DNA of 64,000 nucleotides from Adiantum capillus-veneris. Taxonomy: Eukaryota; Streptophyta; Polypodiopsida; Polypodiales; Pteridaceae. The translations under genes and the position numbers were made by a program. Below are positions 22,734-34,900 of this stretch, in pieces; position 1 is the stretch's first letter; every line of letters begins with the position of its first letter. The notes beneath the pieces are model-generated. The model ran no database searches and had not been told where the DNA came from. It saw only the letters and a program-made list of their open reading frames with translations. The stretch covers positions 102,699,355 through 102,763,354 of the forward strand of contig CM043943.1 in the NCBI GenBank assembly GCA_014529385.2, read 5' to 3'.

Positions 22734-24976
22734 TATTTCTGTGCTCTCTCCTTCTCTCTCAACACTTATAATGTTTTCCCAAGCATCAAAACCAAACACA
22801 AGAGCTCTTGAGTCACATACAAGCAGATACTACAAAAGAATCTCAAAATGAAAATGCGTCACCTTAAACCAAACGAGATGAGGTTGCCAAGAGTGAATTG
22901 GAGAGACTCAAGAGAGTTTTGACCTGCGATTTGCACCCAACTTATTGATTAAATTGATGCACAAGAGTAGGTACAACTTTGATTGGAAGTTATGAATCAC
23001 TCACTCCCTTGCAATGTTACAACTAGCTCAAAGAAGCTTTCCTATACACCACATGTAATGGTGCATAGAGAGCTCACTCTCACTCCCTAAAACTAAGATG
23101 GTGAATGGCACGCTCAAAGTAGTGAGAAATAGTGTAGGGATCCTTCTATTTACAAAGGCAGAAGGGCTCTATTTATAGGTGAGGAGAGCCCTAATTAGGA
23201 TTATACCTAATCAACATTTTCATAGAAAACCATGTTTATGAAATTTTCTATATGTTCTTATGAGAGTGGGGCTCTCTTGTCTCTTGAGTCACATGGATGT
23301 GGGCTCAAGAGGAGAGAATTATTGAGGTGAAATAGAGAAGATTCTAGAGAGGTGAGTGATTTTTTGTGTGAAGTTGCCTACTCTACGGTGGAGTAGAGTG
23401 GGTGCAATTTACAAAAAAAGGGTTAGCAGTTAGTGTTAGTAGTTTGAAGTTAGTAGGATGGGGTAAAATTACATGGCATATGCACTCAAGGTGCATTATA
23501 TAATTTATACAATGATAAAAAGTAAAAGAAGGATGAGAATATACACAATTTGGTGGAAACCACAAGATGTAAATGAAATTTTCCACCTTCTCCTCCAGTG
23601 AATGAAGCGGTTGTAGAACTTTGTCGGTGCAGTTCTTGTGACCATGGGAAAGTTGTATTCTCCATGATCAAACTCCTCCTTTTGTAGGGCTTGAGCTTGG
23701 TTATTTTTTGATTTTTTCTCTTTTTATGAAAGGATGAAGAGGTTATGGTAATATGAATTTGATTCTAGAGAGAGAAATTGAGCTATATGTGTGTAGAGAT
23801 GATAATCTTTTGAGCTATGGAGTAAGGAGAGATGGAAATGGTGAAGAAGATGAAGTAAGCCATGAAAGTTGTAGGTTTGAGTGAAGGATGGAGAGGAATG
23901 AGTATATGTGTGTGGAAGTGGGAAAGGAGGTGAGAGAAGACTATGGGTTACTTTGTGAGAAAAATGGGCAGACTGGGGTCCACTCAAAAAATCATAGCTC
24001 ACCGGTGGTTGCTCCAAAAATCACCAAAATTTTTGAGGTGATTATCCAGCTTTTGTTCCACATTTTCTCTTTGACCACTGCTCCAAATTCGGAGTGGAGA
24101 TGGGTGCCAAAAATCTCACCAAAAAGCCTGTTTTATATGCCTGCAAAAGTCTTTTAGTGGCCCCCTCCTTTGTTGAATTTGTACAATGCATGCAAAAGTG
24201 CGCCCCTCCTTTGTCATATCATAATACAAAGCATCCAAGTTGCTCTTTACACATGCATGGAGGAGGATTATTGGTGAATAAAGCAATATATACATGGTGG
24301 GACTAGTGTATGGACTATTCATGGATTTTAGTTCAATGAGCACATGGTGTTAGAATATTGAGTAAAAAAAAAATAAATAAATATGGAGGAATTATGGATA
24401 TGGAAAGATATTGAAATCATATGATATGGTCCCTCTTTGTATTATTTTGGGTGAATGAAGAAAAGATATGCAAGTAAATAATATAATAAACGTGACTAAG
24501 AGAGTAGAAATCAATTTTTGTTTTCATGAGAGTGAGGGTGAAAATGTGGGGGTGATTTGTATAAAAGAAAAATATGAGGTTAGAGTATGTACACATTGGC
24601 AAAAGTTATGCTTATGGTGTAAGAGGATGAAAGAAGGCATACATAGGTTTAATAAAACACACACCTAAGTATAAATATTTAAATAAAATACAAAAATAAT
24701 TATAAAAACCCTTAAATTTAGGCCATATATACAATGCAATATTTACACACAAATGGGCCATAATATATTTTATTTTTTGATTTTATTTATTTATTTTTGG
24801 CTCAACTAGCCCAGTGACTAGCTAGTTGAGGGTTTTAAGAAGATATGGAAAAAGCCCCCTAACTCACACACGCCTATGTACAATGAAAAGGTAAGAATAG
24901 CCACAATGTTTAAGTGATTTTGGTAGGGTGGGATAACTCACTATGGCAATTACGAAGAGCCAAAAAATGGCTATCA

Positions 24977-24990
24977 TTAGCCCTCCCCCA
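24977..24990 (-). promoter_or_regulatory. Polypurine tract of the Tat-lineage element
   Basis: The minus strand reads TGGGGGAGGGCTAA followed immediately by TGATAGCC, the LTR start. Such tracts prime plus-strand DNA synthesis in LTR retroelements. Confidence 0.75.
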
Positions 24991-25230
24991 TGATGATGGT
25001 ATATTCATGTACCATCATAGAGCATCTTTTTCAAAGAGAGTGCTTCAGAGTCCTTGACGAGATCTTCATTGTTTGGCCCCTCAGAATTTTGGCTGGAGTT
25101 ACACTCATGCTTCATGTAGCAATACTTACATGAGACAGCGGCCTTTGGACAGATCTTTGGTAGATCCTTTGGTAGAAGGCGACTCAAATAGGGCTTCAAG
25201 CGATACCCGTTTACCTTTCTGGAGTGCTCT

Positions 25231-25980
25231 TTACCATTCAAGTCCATAAGCTGATAGTAACTTGAATTGAAAGCCTTGGCATCTAGTTTCAAACTTGGCA
25301 TCAAAACGATTGTCATACCTTAGCACAAGCTCTCCTTCCTTGATGGCTTTGTCCTTCAGTTTCTTGTCGAGCTTTTCTTTCGCTTGTGTGGCTTTCCTCT
25401 TGTAGCACTCGTAAGCTGCTTCTCTTTTCCACTCAAGCTCCACTAACGTAATAAGTCGATCCATCCATGCTTCTTGATCATTTTGTGCTGCTTTGCCATG
25501 AAGTCGCATTGTTGGAATGTTGAGCTCAATTGGTTGTAAAGCCTCTTGACCATAGACCAAGTGAAATGGTGTAAACTCCGTGGCTTCCCTATATGTGGTT
25601 CGATACGCCCACAAGGCACCGTCCAAGAAGTCATCCCAGAACTTTGTCTTGTTTTTCACCATCTTTCTAATGATGCTTGCAATGACATCATTAGCTTTTT
25701 CTACCAAACCATTTGATTGGGGATAGTAGGGTGTACTATGACGATGTAGAATGTGAAGTTCTTCACAGACTTCTGTGAGCAAGCCCTTCCTAAACCCTGG
25801 ACCATTATCAGAAACAATCTCCAAAGGTGTGCCAAATCTACAACAAATGTGACTGTAGACAAATTTTCTCACTGTCCTCTAGATTACCTTTGCCACACCT
25901 TGTGCTTCCACCCACCTAGTCATATAGTCTACAGCCACTAGAATGTAGAGTTTACCATTTTTTGTCCTAGGCAGAAGACC
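25231..25980 (-). pseudogene. Integrase core and C-terminal part (Tat-lineage)
   Basis: Translated on the minus strand: KWGIDAMG near 25,990 (first catalytic Asp), LEIVSDNGPGF near 25,810 (second Asp), and YYPQSNGLVEKAND near 25,720 (Glu), giving a DDE triad. WAYRTTYREATEFTPFHLVY and YDNRFDAKF follow, typical of gypsy integrase C-termini. An in-frame TAG (near 25,876) precedes the 213-codon open piece. It would insert element DNA into the chromosome. A 103-codon tail (25,005-25,316) in another frame continues the C-terminus (LNGKEHSRKVNGYRLKPYL). Confidence 0.8.
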
Positions 25981-26002
25981 CATAGCATCAATGCCCCACT
26001 TT

Positions 26003-26830
26003 TCAAAGGGTTGCAAGCATGATTTGCCTTGGACCATAAACCAATCTTCTATTCCCATTTATCTGACAATTGTGACAACTTTTACACCAATGTTGGACAT
26101 CCACGTGTAGACTTGGCCAAATATACCCCGCAAGAAAAATCTTCTTCACAGTTAATTCTTGGGAAAAATGACCACCACATGTTTCTTCATGCAAACCTTT
26201 TAGAATGGCTGGGATCTCCTCAATAGTTGGTACTCTTCTGCACACTTGATCCTTCCCTCTTTGGTAGAGGGATCCTTCTAGGAAGAGATACGCGTTTGCC
26301 TTCTTCATGAGTCTGCTCTTCTGAGCCTTCGTGAAGTCTTGTGGAAACTCACCCTCCAAAATGTAGCCAATAATGGGAGTCCATGACTTCAATCCCTGGT
26401 ATCTTGGTTGCTTCACAGCAGTTGCCACCATGATGACCTGCACTTCTTTCTCAACACATGTAACTGCTTGTTGTGCAAGTAAATCGGCATCTTCATTTTG
26501 TCTCCTAGGAATATGAGATAGTTGCACTTCTTCAAACTGATTAAACAACCTACGAATGGCATGAAATTTTGTCCTTAGGTTTTCATTCTTGCATGCCCAA
26601 ATGCCTAAAATCTGCTTCACAATGAGAAGTGCATCTCCCTTTACCATGAGACGTTGTATACCTTGGCCAATGCACATCTTCAAACCATGAAGTAGTGTGT
26701 CGTATTCTGCTTCATTGTTGCTAGTTGAACCTGGTAGATTGACCTTCTCTTTCATGACCACCTCTCTACTTGGGTTGAGCAACACTAGCCCTCCCCCTGC
26801 TTTCCCTGTGGCTCGTCAAAAAGCTCCATC
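26003..26830 (-). pseudogene. Second (archaeal-type) RNase H and integrase zinc domain
   Basis: The preceding frame ends in FTLFFDGAF (first Asp, near 26,825) and this one carries SNNEAEYDTLLHGL (Glu) and RLMVKGDALLIVKQI (Asp). QNEDADLLAQQAV near 26,480 supplies the last Asp. This is the pattern of the extra RNase H found after the retroviral-type one in Tat-lineage gypsy elements. The 260-codon frame continues to LHEETCGGHFSQELTVKKIF and WCKSCHNCQ, the H-H-C-C zinc domain of integrase. One frame break separates it from the upstream RT/RNase H piece. Confidence 0.78.
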
Positions 26831-27583
26831 AAAGAACAAGGTAAAAGCATTAGAAATAATTTTAGGTGGTGGCAATGGTAGGGTTTTTACTTGAGGCACC
26901 TTAATTTCCTGCTCATGTACCCTATAAGTGAGAATCCCTGCCAATTGTGCACGCACACTATTTTCTACCTTGAAAGAGTATTGGAACTCTTGAACCTCCA
27001 TAATCCACTTTGAGATCCTAGTACTAAGATTCATTTGAGATGACACCCAAGGGAACAAATTTATTGCAGTGAGAATTACAAAAGGTTTTGGTAGCAGGTA
27101 GGATCTAAACTTTCTCACTGCAAACATGAGAGAAAGCATCATGAGTTCTGCTTTTGTGTAGCCTCTCTCCAAAGCATTCATGACCCTACTAGCAAAGTAG
27201 ATGGGTCGCATCCTTGTACTGTGGGGATCTTGTTGTAGCAACACAGCACCAATTGTTTCCCTTCCAACACTAGAGCTAACAAAGAATGTGTACTCCCAAC
27301 AAGGAGGAATGAGTGTTGGTAGCTCTGACAAAATGAATTTAATGTTACAAAAGTACTCTTCAAGCTCATCAGACCATGCAAATTCTACTTGTTGTGTCAA
27401 CTTTTGCAAAGGATGAAGCAACTCCGAAGCTAAGTGAATAAAGCGTGACATATACTTCACCTTTTGAATGAATGAGATGACCTCTTTGAGATTCTTGGGT
27501 GATGGGAGCTCAATAAGAGCCTTTGCCTTTGAAGGATCCACCTCAATGCCTTTATAGGAAACCTTGTGACCAAGCAAGATCAC
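26816..27583 (-). pseudogene. RT connection region and first RNase H (Tat-lineage)
   Basis: 255 codons. LLGHKVSYKGIEVDPSKAKA is the region just after the RT palm. FIQKVKYMSRFIHLASELLH and FAWSDELEEYF follow, then an RNase H region with IGAVLLQQD, IYFASRVMNALERGYTKAEL and FRSYLLPKPFVILTAIN. At the last segment the usual RTDH reads LTAIN, so the catalytic Asp is probably lost. The RT active site itself is absent: about 40 bp upstream the sequence changes into LTR. Confidence 0.8.
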
Positions 27584-27624
27584 TTCATCCTCACCTATGT
27601 GACACTTGTCGGGGTTGAGTTGGG

Positions 27625-28184
27625 TGTATTATTTTGGGTGAAAGAGGAAAAGGTATGCAAGTAAATAATATAATAAATGTGACTAAGAGAGTAGTAATCA
27701 ATTTTTGTTTTCACGAGAGTGAGGGTGAAAATGTGGGGGTGATTTGTATAAAAGAAAAATATGAGGTTAGAGTATGTACACATTGGCAAAAAATATGCTT
27801 ATGGTGTAAGAGGATGAAAGAAGGCATACACAGGTTTAATAAAACACACACCTAAGTATAAATATTTAAATAAAATACAAAAATAATTATAAAAACCCTT
27901 AAATTTAGGCCATATATACAATGCAATATTTACACACAAATGGGCCATAATATATTCACAAAGAGGCCATAATATACCTTTTTTTAATTATTTTTTTATT
28001 TTTTTGGCTCAACTAGCCCAGTGACTAGCTAATTGAGGGTTTTTAAGAAAATACTAGAAAAGCCCCCTAACTCACACACGCCTATGTACAATGAAATGGT
28101 AGGGATAGCCATAGTGTTTAGGTGATTTTGGTAGGGTGGGATAACTCACTATGGCAATTACGGAGAGCCGAAAAACGGCTATCA
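27625..28184 (-). repeat. 5' LTR remnant of the Tat-lineage element
   Basis: Matches 24,439-24,976 with scattered substitutions and a small extra stretch near 27,960. It ends at the target duplication on the right and is truncated on the left, where it joins the RT coding region. A deletion has removed the rest of the LTR, primer site, gag, protease and most of RT. Confidence 0.82.
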
Positions 28185-29789
<1,605 letters not shown>

Positions 29790-29895
29790 CACATCTTCTA
29801 GAATATAAATAACCTATGGGCACAAGCCCTACACCCCCCTTCTCACTTGGGAATCTGCACCTCTTCTAGAATATGAATAACCTATGGGCACAAGC
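29790..29895. repeat. Tandem ~67-bp repeat that received the chromovirus
   Basis: CTTCTAGAATATAAATAACC...GGGCACAAGC appears at 29,797 and again at 29,863. It continues after the transposon at about 38,823 in a diverged third copy (CTTCTAAAAGG...CCCTATGGGCAC). The insertion split the second unit. Confidence 0.75.
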
Positions 29896-31486
29896 TGTCA
29901 TAATAATCAATATCTAATTCTCCTAAATGATTTTCTCATATTAAACTGATCATTTAATGTGGGGAAGTGCCAAGGGAGAAAAAGCTAGAATATTGGTTAA
30001 GTTAGCAAACCGGCCACAGTAGGGATCCAAAGGAGGGAAAATAGGGATCCAAAGGGGGGGCCATCTGCAAAAGAGCCATGTGAAACAATGGGCTAAAAAG
30101 ACCCTAAGGTTCAGCCCATTAAGACTTCCAAAATGCTAAGGTTCCAAAATTCAAAGGTTGTGTCCAAAGGTCAACCTTAGGGAAAATTGGATGCTTAGTG
30201 TGTGCCCAAAAAGTCTTTCTGCATCCCTACATGGGAGGGGGCGAGCCCCAAAGCTAGGGGATGAGAGAGAAAACCACACACACACACCCAGGCTCCCTTT
30301 ACACAAAGGGAATGAGGGACACATGTCAGCTCCCTAGGCCAGATGCCCACAAGGTGTGCCCAATTCCTATTGGAAGACCCTTGAAGTGGACCAATGAGAA
30401 TTAAGCTAGAGTAAATCTAGTTTAATTAATTTAAAAACATTTAATAAAAGAAACCAATAAGAATTAAGTGTCCTAGAAGACTATTGGGCAGTCTCCCAAG
30501 GGGTCCAATGAGCATTCAGAAGCCCCATGGCTTGCCTGATTCCTATTGGCCAGGAGGCAAAGGGGTCCAATGAGAGTTTAGTTTAATTATTTAATTATCT
30601 AAAGCTCTCACAAAAGGGGAAAGGGGGACACATGTCAGAAGGCTATCACTTATGCTGCTTAATTCCTATTGGCTTGACCTGGGGAGGTCCAATGAGGAAA
30701 AAGCCAGCCTAACTTAGCAGCTAGGGCTCGCCCAAGAGAGAGGGGGGGCTGATTTTTGCTTGGCATTCACTCTCACACTCTCACACTTGACCATGTGTGA
30801 AGGGAAAAATACTCTATCTCCTCCCAAGCTTTAATGGAGAGCTCATCACCTACTCCAAGCTTGTGAGATAGAAGCCTACATCAACACTCTCTTGGCATGT
30901 GGATGCAAATCCAACCAAGAGCCAAGCTTCAATGCATGCTCATCTTCTCTACCAAGCTAATTACTAAGCTAAGCTATGCTAATATGAGTGATTATGTGAG
31001 GAGATGTACTTCTTTCTCGTAAGATACTTCTTTTTCCTCTCAATCTACTCTCATACCCTGCTAGCTCTCACCATCTTCGAAGGTGTGTGAGGTCTTGGGT
31101 CTGAGAACGGGGATAATTCAAGTTGTGTTTGATTAAGTGTTTTGCTTGGTGTATGAAGCTTCCATCTTCATTGCACTAGCTAGTCTTGAAGGAACACAAA
31201 GAATTGTATTGTACAATGTCTCTCTTGATGGGAGAAACCATAATACAAAGCCTTTTGGAGGGGGGACCGGCTCCATGCAAATCCGGTCCTCAACTGTTGT
31301 CAATAGCTTAATTGCTCTCTCTTTTGAAAGTATTGTCGATGCTATCTAACTAGGTGTTATGCTTTTTGTTGCTCTCTCCACCCAAGCACTCTTGTAATTC
31401 TCATTAGGAATCTATTCTAATGAAATGCCCACTATGTTCATGCTAAATTCCGCTACACATAAGATTTTAGGCCATTAAATGTTACA
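29896..31486 (+). repeat. 5' LTR (1591 bp)
   Basis: Starts TGTCATAATAATC, ends AAATGTTACA. The U3 part contains four copies of a module with ATTGG followed 15-25 bp later by TCCAATGAG (30,363-30,398; 30,481-30,512; 30,539-30,574; 30,662-30,696). These resemble paired, inverted CCAAT boxes and may drive transcription. A 70-codon open frame near 31,137 is identical in both LTRs and gives no sign of being a gene. Confidence 0.97.
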
Positions 31487-31487
31487 T

Positions 31488-31499
31488 TGGTATCAGAGC
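31488..31499 (+). promoter_or_regulatory. Primer binding site, initiator tRNA-Met type
   Basis: TGGTATCAGAGC lies two bases after the LTR end. It is complementary to the 3' end of plant initiator tRNA-Met, the usual primer for minus-strand synthesis in plant chromoviruses. Confidence 0.95.
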
Positions 31500-31903
31500 T
31501 CAAGGTTTCTCTTTTCTTGCTCAAGAAGGGAGGTCCTCAAGCTAGCTACAAATGGTTGGTATTATTAATTGCCTGTGAGTAAGTAGAATAGGGATTTTTC
31601 AGCCTTGCAGTGCGCCTGCCTTTGTGCAGTTAACGGGGCATCACCGTCGAGAGCTATGGTCTTAATAGTGGAGTCCTACGGGGCTTGCCTACGGCTTAAC
31701 CACTATTGAGCTATTAGAAGCTTGACAGGAGCCGGTGCTGTTTTGGTGTCGAAAGACCCTCTCTTCTATTCCTTGCAATTAATGGTATTCGAGCCGCGGG
31801 TACAGTAGCTTGAGTGCTTTTTCTAAAGGGGTAAAGAGGAGTAGCAACTAGGGCTTGAAGTGCCAAAGTACACCTAAAAAGTTTACACCTAAAAATTGTT
31901 AGA
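31500..31903 (+). other. Untranslated leader with a hairpin
   Basis: No coding frame before the gag ATG. CTTAATAGTGG (31,661-31,671) can pair with CCACTATTGAG (31,700-31,710) as an 11-bp stem with one G-U pair. It is a candidate packaging or dimerisation structure, by position only. Confidence 0.55.
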
Positions 31904-34900
31904 ATGGCTGACAATATTAAAGAGAGTGAAATTAATGTTGATAACTTTGATTTTGCTCATGAGCAAGCTACTAATGATGCTTCAATGCTTGTTAATTATC
32001 TTGTTTCTAGGCTTCAACAAGCCATGGGCAATCCATCTCTCCAAAGTGAAGTGCAACGGCAGCTCCGTGCTCACGTGATTCTCCAAGTTCATCACCATGA
32101 CGAGAGAACACCTAGGAAGCCTCCTTGTGAGACTACCAAAAGAGGTCTCTCTCCGATTCGGGAAGAAGAAGAGAATCCATATGAAGGGCTCAAGAACTTA
32201 CTTCTTGATGATGCATCTCCTTCCCAAAGGAGAACTCAAGAGCCTCCACCGAAGGAACGAGAAAGAAGCGAGTCTCCCGCCACCTCGGCGGAGATGGCTC
32301 CACGAAGACGGCGGGCTAAACACTCTCCATCACCACCAAAGCGGAGAAGACCATCACACTCTTCTCCACGCCATAATTCAAAGAGGGATGATAAAAAGCA
32401 AGAGAAGAAAAAGGCGAGAAAGAGGACACCCTCTTCTCCATCTTCTTTATCCTCTTCCTCTTATGAAAGCTATGGTGAAAACGACAAAGATCAAGACAAG
32501 AAAAAGGCGAGAAAGAGGTCACCCTCTTCTCCACCTTCTTCAAATTCTTCATCTTCTGAAGAAAGTGATGGTGCAACTTTTGAACCATCAAAAAGAAGAG
32601 GCCATAGAAAATCCTATGCCGCATGGAAGAGGTCGTCCAAGCTGAAGAAATTCAAAGAGGGAGGGAAGAGCATCTCTTTCCTTACCTATGATGGCACCTT
32701 CGGTGCTACAGACAAAGTTTTGGCCTTTATCCAGCAATTCGATGCGGCGTTTGGAGATGAGGGCTTCACGAAGTCCTCTAAGCTACGCCATGTAGCTATG
32801 CACTTTCAAAAGTCCGCCAGACAATGGTGGTCTAGCCTACGAGCCAACGGTGAAGCTCCACGAACATGGAAGGCTTTAAGAGCTTCCATTATGAAGCAGT
32901 TTTTGGCCACCGATGCCAAAGACAAAGTACTCACCGAATGGCGAAGCTTAAAGCTCTCTCCCAATGAATCCATCCACAAATATGTAGACAAGTTTTGGGA
33001 CCTACAACTCAAAGCCACTGTCTTCAAAAAGTTGGATTTTGGAGAGCAAAAGCAACAATTTTGTGCGGGCTTAACCGAAGAAATGGCGGAGTATGTCAAC
33101 TCCCAAAGGCCACGTACCATATCGGCGGTAATACACCATACTATGGTGGCCTCGCGAATCAATTTCCAAACGGGGGGTAAAAGAAATAATAAGCCCCCGG
33201 AAAACAAAGGTACCAATGAGCCTAAGGGGAAGGACAATGTCCAAAAGTCTCCTAAGGGCAATTCCAACAAAGCTAAAGAGAAGGGAGTTTACAAAGGAAA
33301 GAATAAACTCTCTCCTGAAGAGCTTGAGCGTTATCGTAAAGATAACCGGTGTTTCAAGTGCGGCGAACAAGGGCATGCGTACCGCGCTTGTCCCCAAAAG
33401 AACAACCGCCAAGATCCTCCTAGAGCTTCTTTGGTTGAAATCCAAGAGGAGGAGATTCACCAAACTCACCACAAAGGATCTCCACTATGCCATGCTTGGG
33501 GAAAGGTAAGAGAACATGATGCTTTTATTCTCTTTGACCCTGGTTCTACTCACAATTTCATATCTATGGAGTTAGCCACCAAGCTAGGCATACAATCCTA
33601 CGAGATGGGAGATATCCTACCCGCAGACAGTGCCTTCAAGGGGCAAGAAGCTTCAGTCACTCCCTTAATCGGGAAATTGAGGCTTCATGTCCAAGGCTAT
33701 GTGGACAAAGAGGATTTCTTTATCTCTCCTCTCAAGCATGAGGATGTAATCCTAGGGGCACCATGGTTTGACCGTTTGGCTGCCCATGTTAAATTTCCTG
33801 AAAGGAGAATCTCCTTTAAGTTCAGAGAAAAGGACATGTATATAGATGCTAGGGAGATGGGTAACACCATCCCCATTGTACATACACCAGCTTTCAACAA
33901 GTCAATAAAGAGCTCTATTTCCGTGTACATGATTTTTGTTAAAGATTCTCAAAATGAACCTAATGCTTTAGCAAAAGAAAATAAAAGCAACCAAAAGGAA
34001 TTAGAGTTATCCAATTTTCTCAAGGGGTTTCAAGATGTCTTTATTGACGACATCCCTTGTGAGCTACCTCCTAAACGAGGTAATGACGACCATGCAATTG
34101 AACTTCTTCCAGGAAGTTCACCGCCTAACAAACCTCCTTATAGAGTTTCTCAAGCTCAACAAGAGGAGATTATGCGGCAAGTGCATGAGTTAATTGAGAA
34201 GGGCATGGTTAGGCCTAGCTCATCTCCATTTTGCTCACCTGTGCTATTAGTGCAAAAGAAAGACGGCACATATCGTATGTGTGTCGACTATAGAGCACTA
34301 AATAGGATCACTATCAAGAATAGGTTTCCCGTTCCACGGGTAGAAGACCTATTTGATAAGCTACAAGGATCGACCTACTTCAGTAGGATTGACCTAAAAA
34401 GTGGCTATCATCAAATAAGGATAGTTGATCAAGACATTGTAAAGACCGCATTTCGTACTACATTTGGTCTTTACGAATACATTGTCATGCCTTTTGGCTT
34501 GACTAATGCACCAGCCACATTTAATCGCTTGATGGAGAAGCTGTTCAGACCTCATCGAACCTTCACTGGAGTGTTCTTTGATGATATTATCATCTACTCT
34601 AATTCATTAGAGGAACACAAGCAACACCTCCAGGTAATATTTCAAGTTTTAAGAGAGAATAAACTTTATGTTAATCGAAAGAAAAGTGAATTTTTCTTGC
34701 AAGAGATTCAATATTTAGGTCACATTATCTCTCAAGATGGAATCCAAATGGATCCATCCAAGTTAGAGGTAATAAAAGGATGGCCTAAACCAAGGAATCT
34801 TCATGAACTAAGAAGCTTTATAGGTATGTGTGCATACTATAGACGCTTCATAGAAAAGTTCTCACAAATTGCGGGACCATTACATGACCTAACAAAGAAA

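Larger units (their letters stand above)
20710..24976 (-). repeat. 3' LTR of the Tat-lineage element (about 4.27 kb)
   Basis: On the minus strand it starts TGATAGCC next to the polypurine tract and ends ...GGCCTCA at 20,710 beside the target duplication. Its first 540 bp (24,976-24,439) match the 5' LTR remnant at 28,184-27,625, including a shared 54-codon open frame. The remainder has no second copy here, so the full length rests on the boundary bases and the target duplication. It contains an (AC)n tract, a 43-bp tandem array and a pair of 110-bp direct repeats, possibly nested insertions. Confidence 0.6.
20710..28184 (-). mobile_element. Tat-lineage Ty3/gypsy element inserted in R1 copy 3 (deleted 5' half)
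   Basis: Bounded by TG...CA and by ATAC at 20,706-20,709 and 28,185-28,188, a 4-bp target duplication. On the minus strand it reads: 5' LTR remnant (28,184-27,625), RT C-terminus and RNase H, a second archaeal-type RNase H, integrase, polypurine tract, then a 3' LTR of about 4.3 kb. Gag, protease, primer site and the RT active site are missing, because the LTR remnant joins directly to the RT 'connection' region. Dual RNase H and very long LTRs are known marks of the Tat/Ogre group. Confidence 0.78.

Noticed and set aside
31137-31349. 70-codon frame, identical in both LTRs (also 38,440-38,652)
   Set aside because: Identity follows from the LTRs being identical; there is no second diverged copy to show selection and no recognisable domain.
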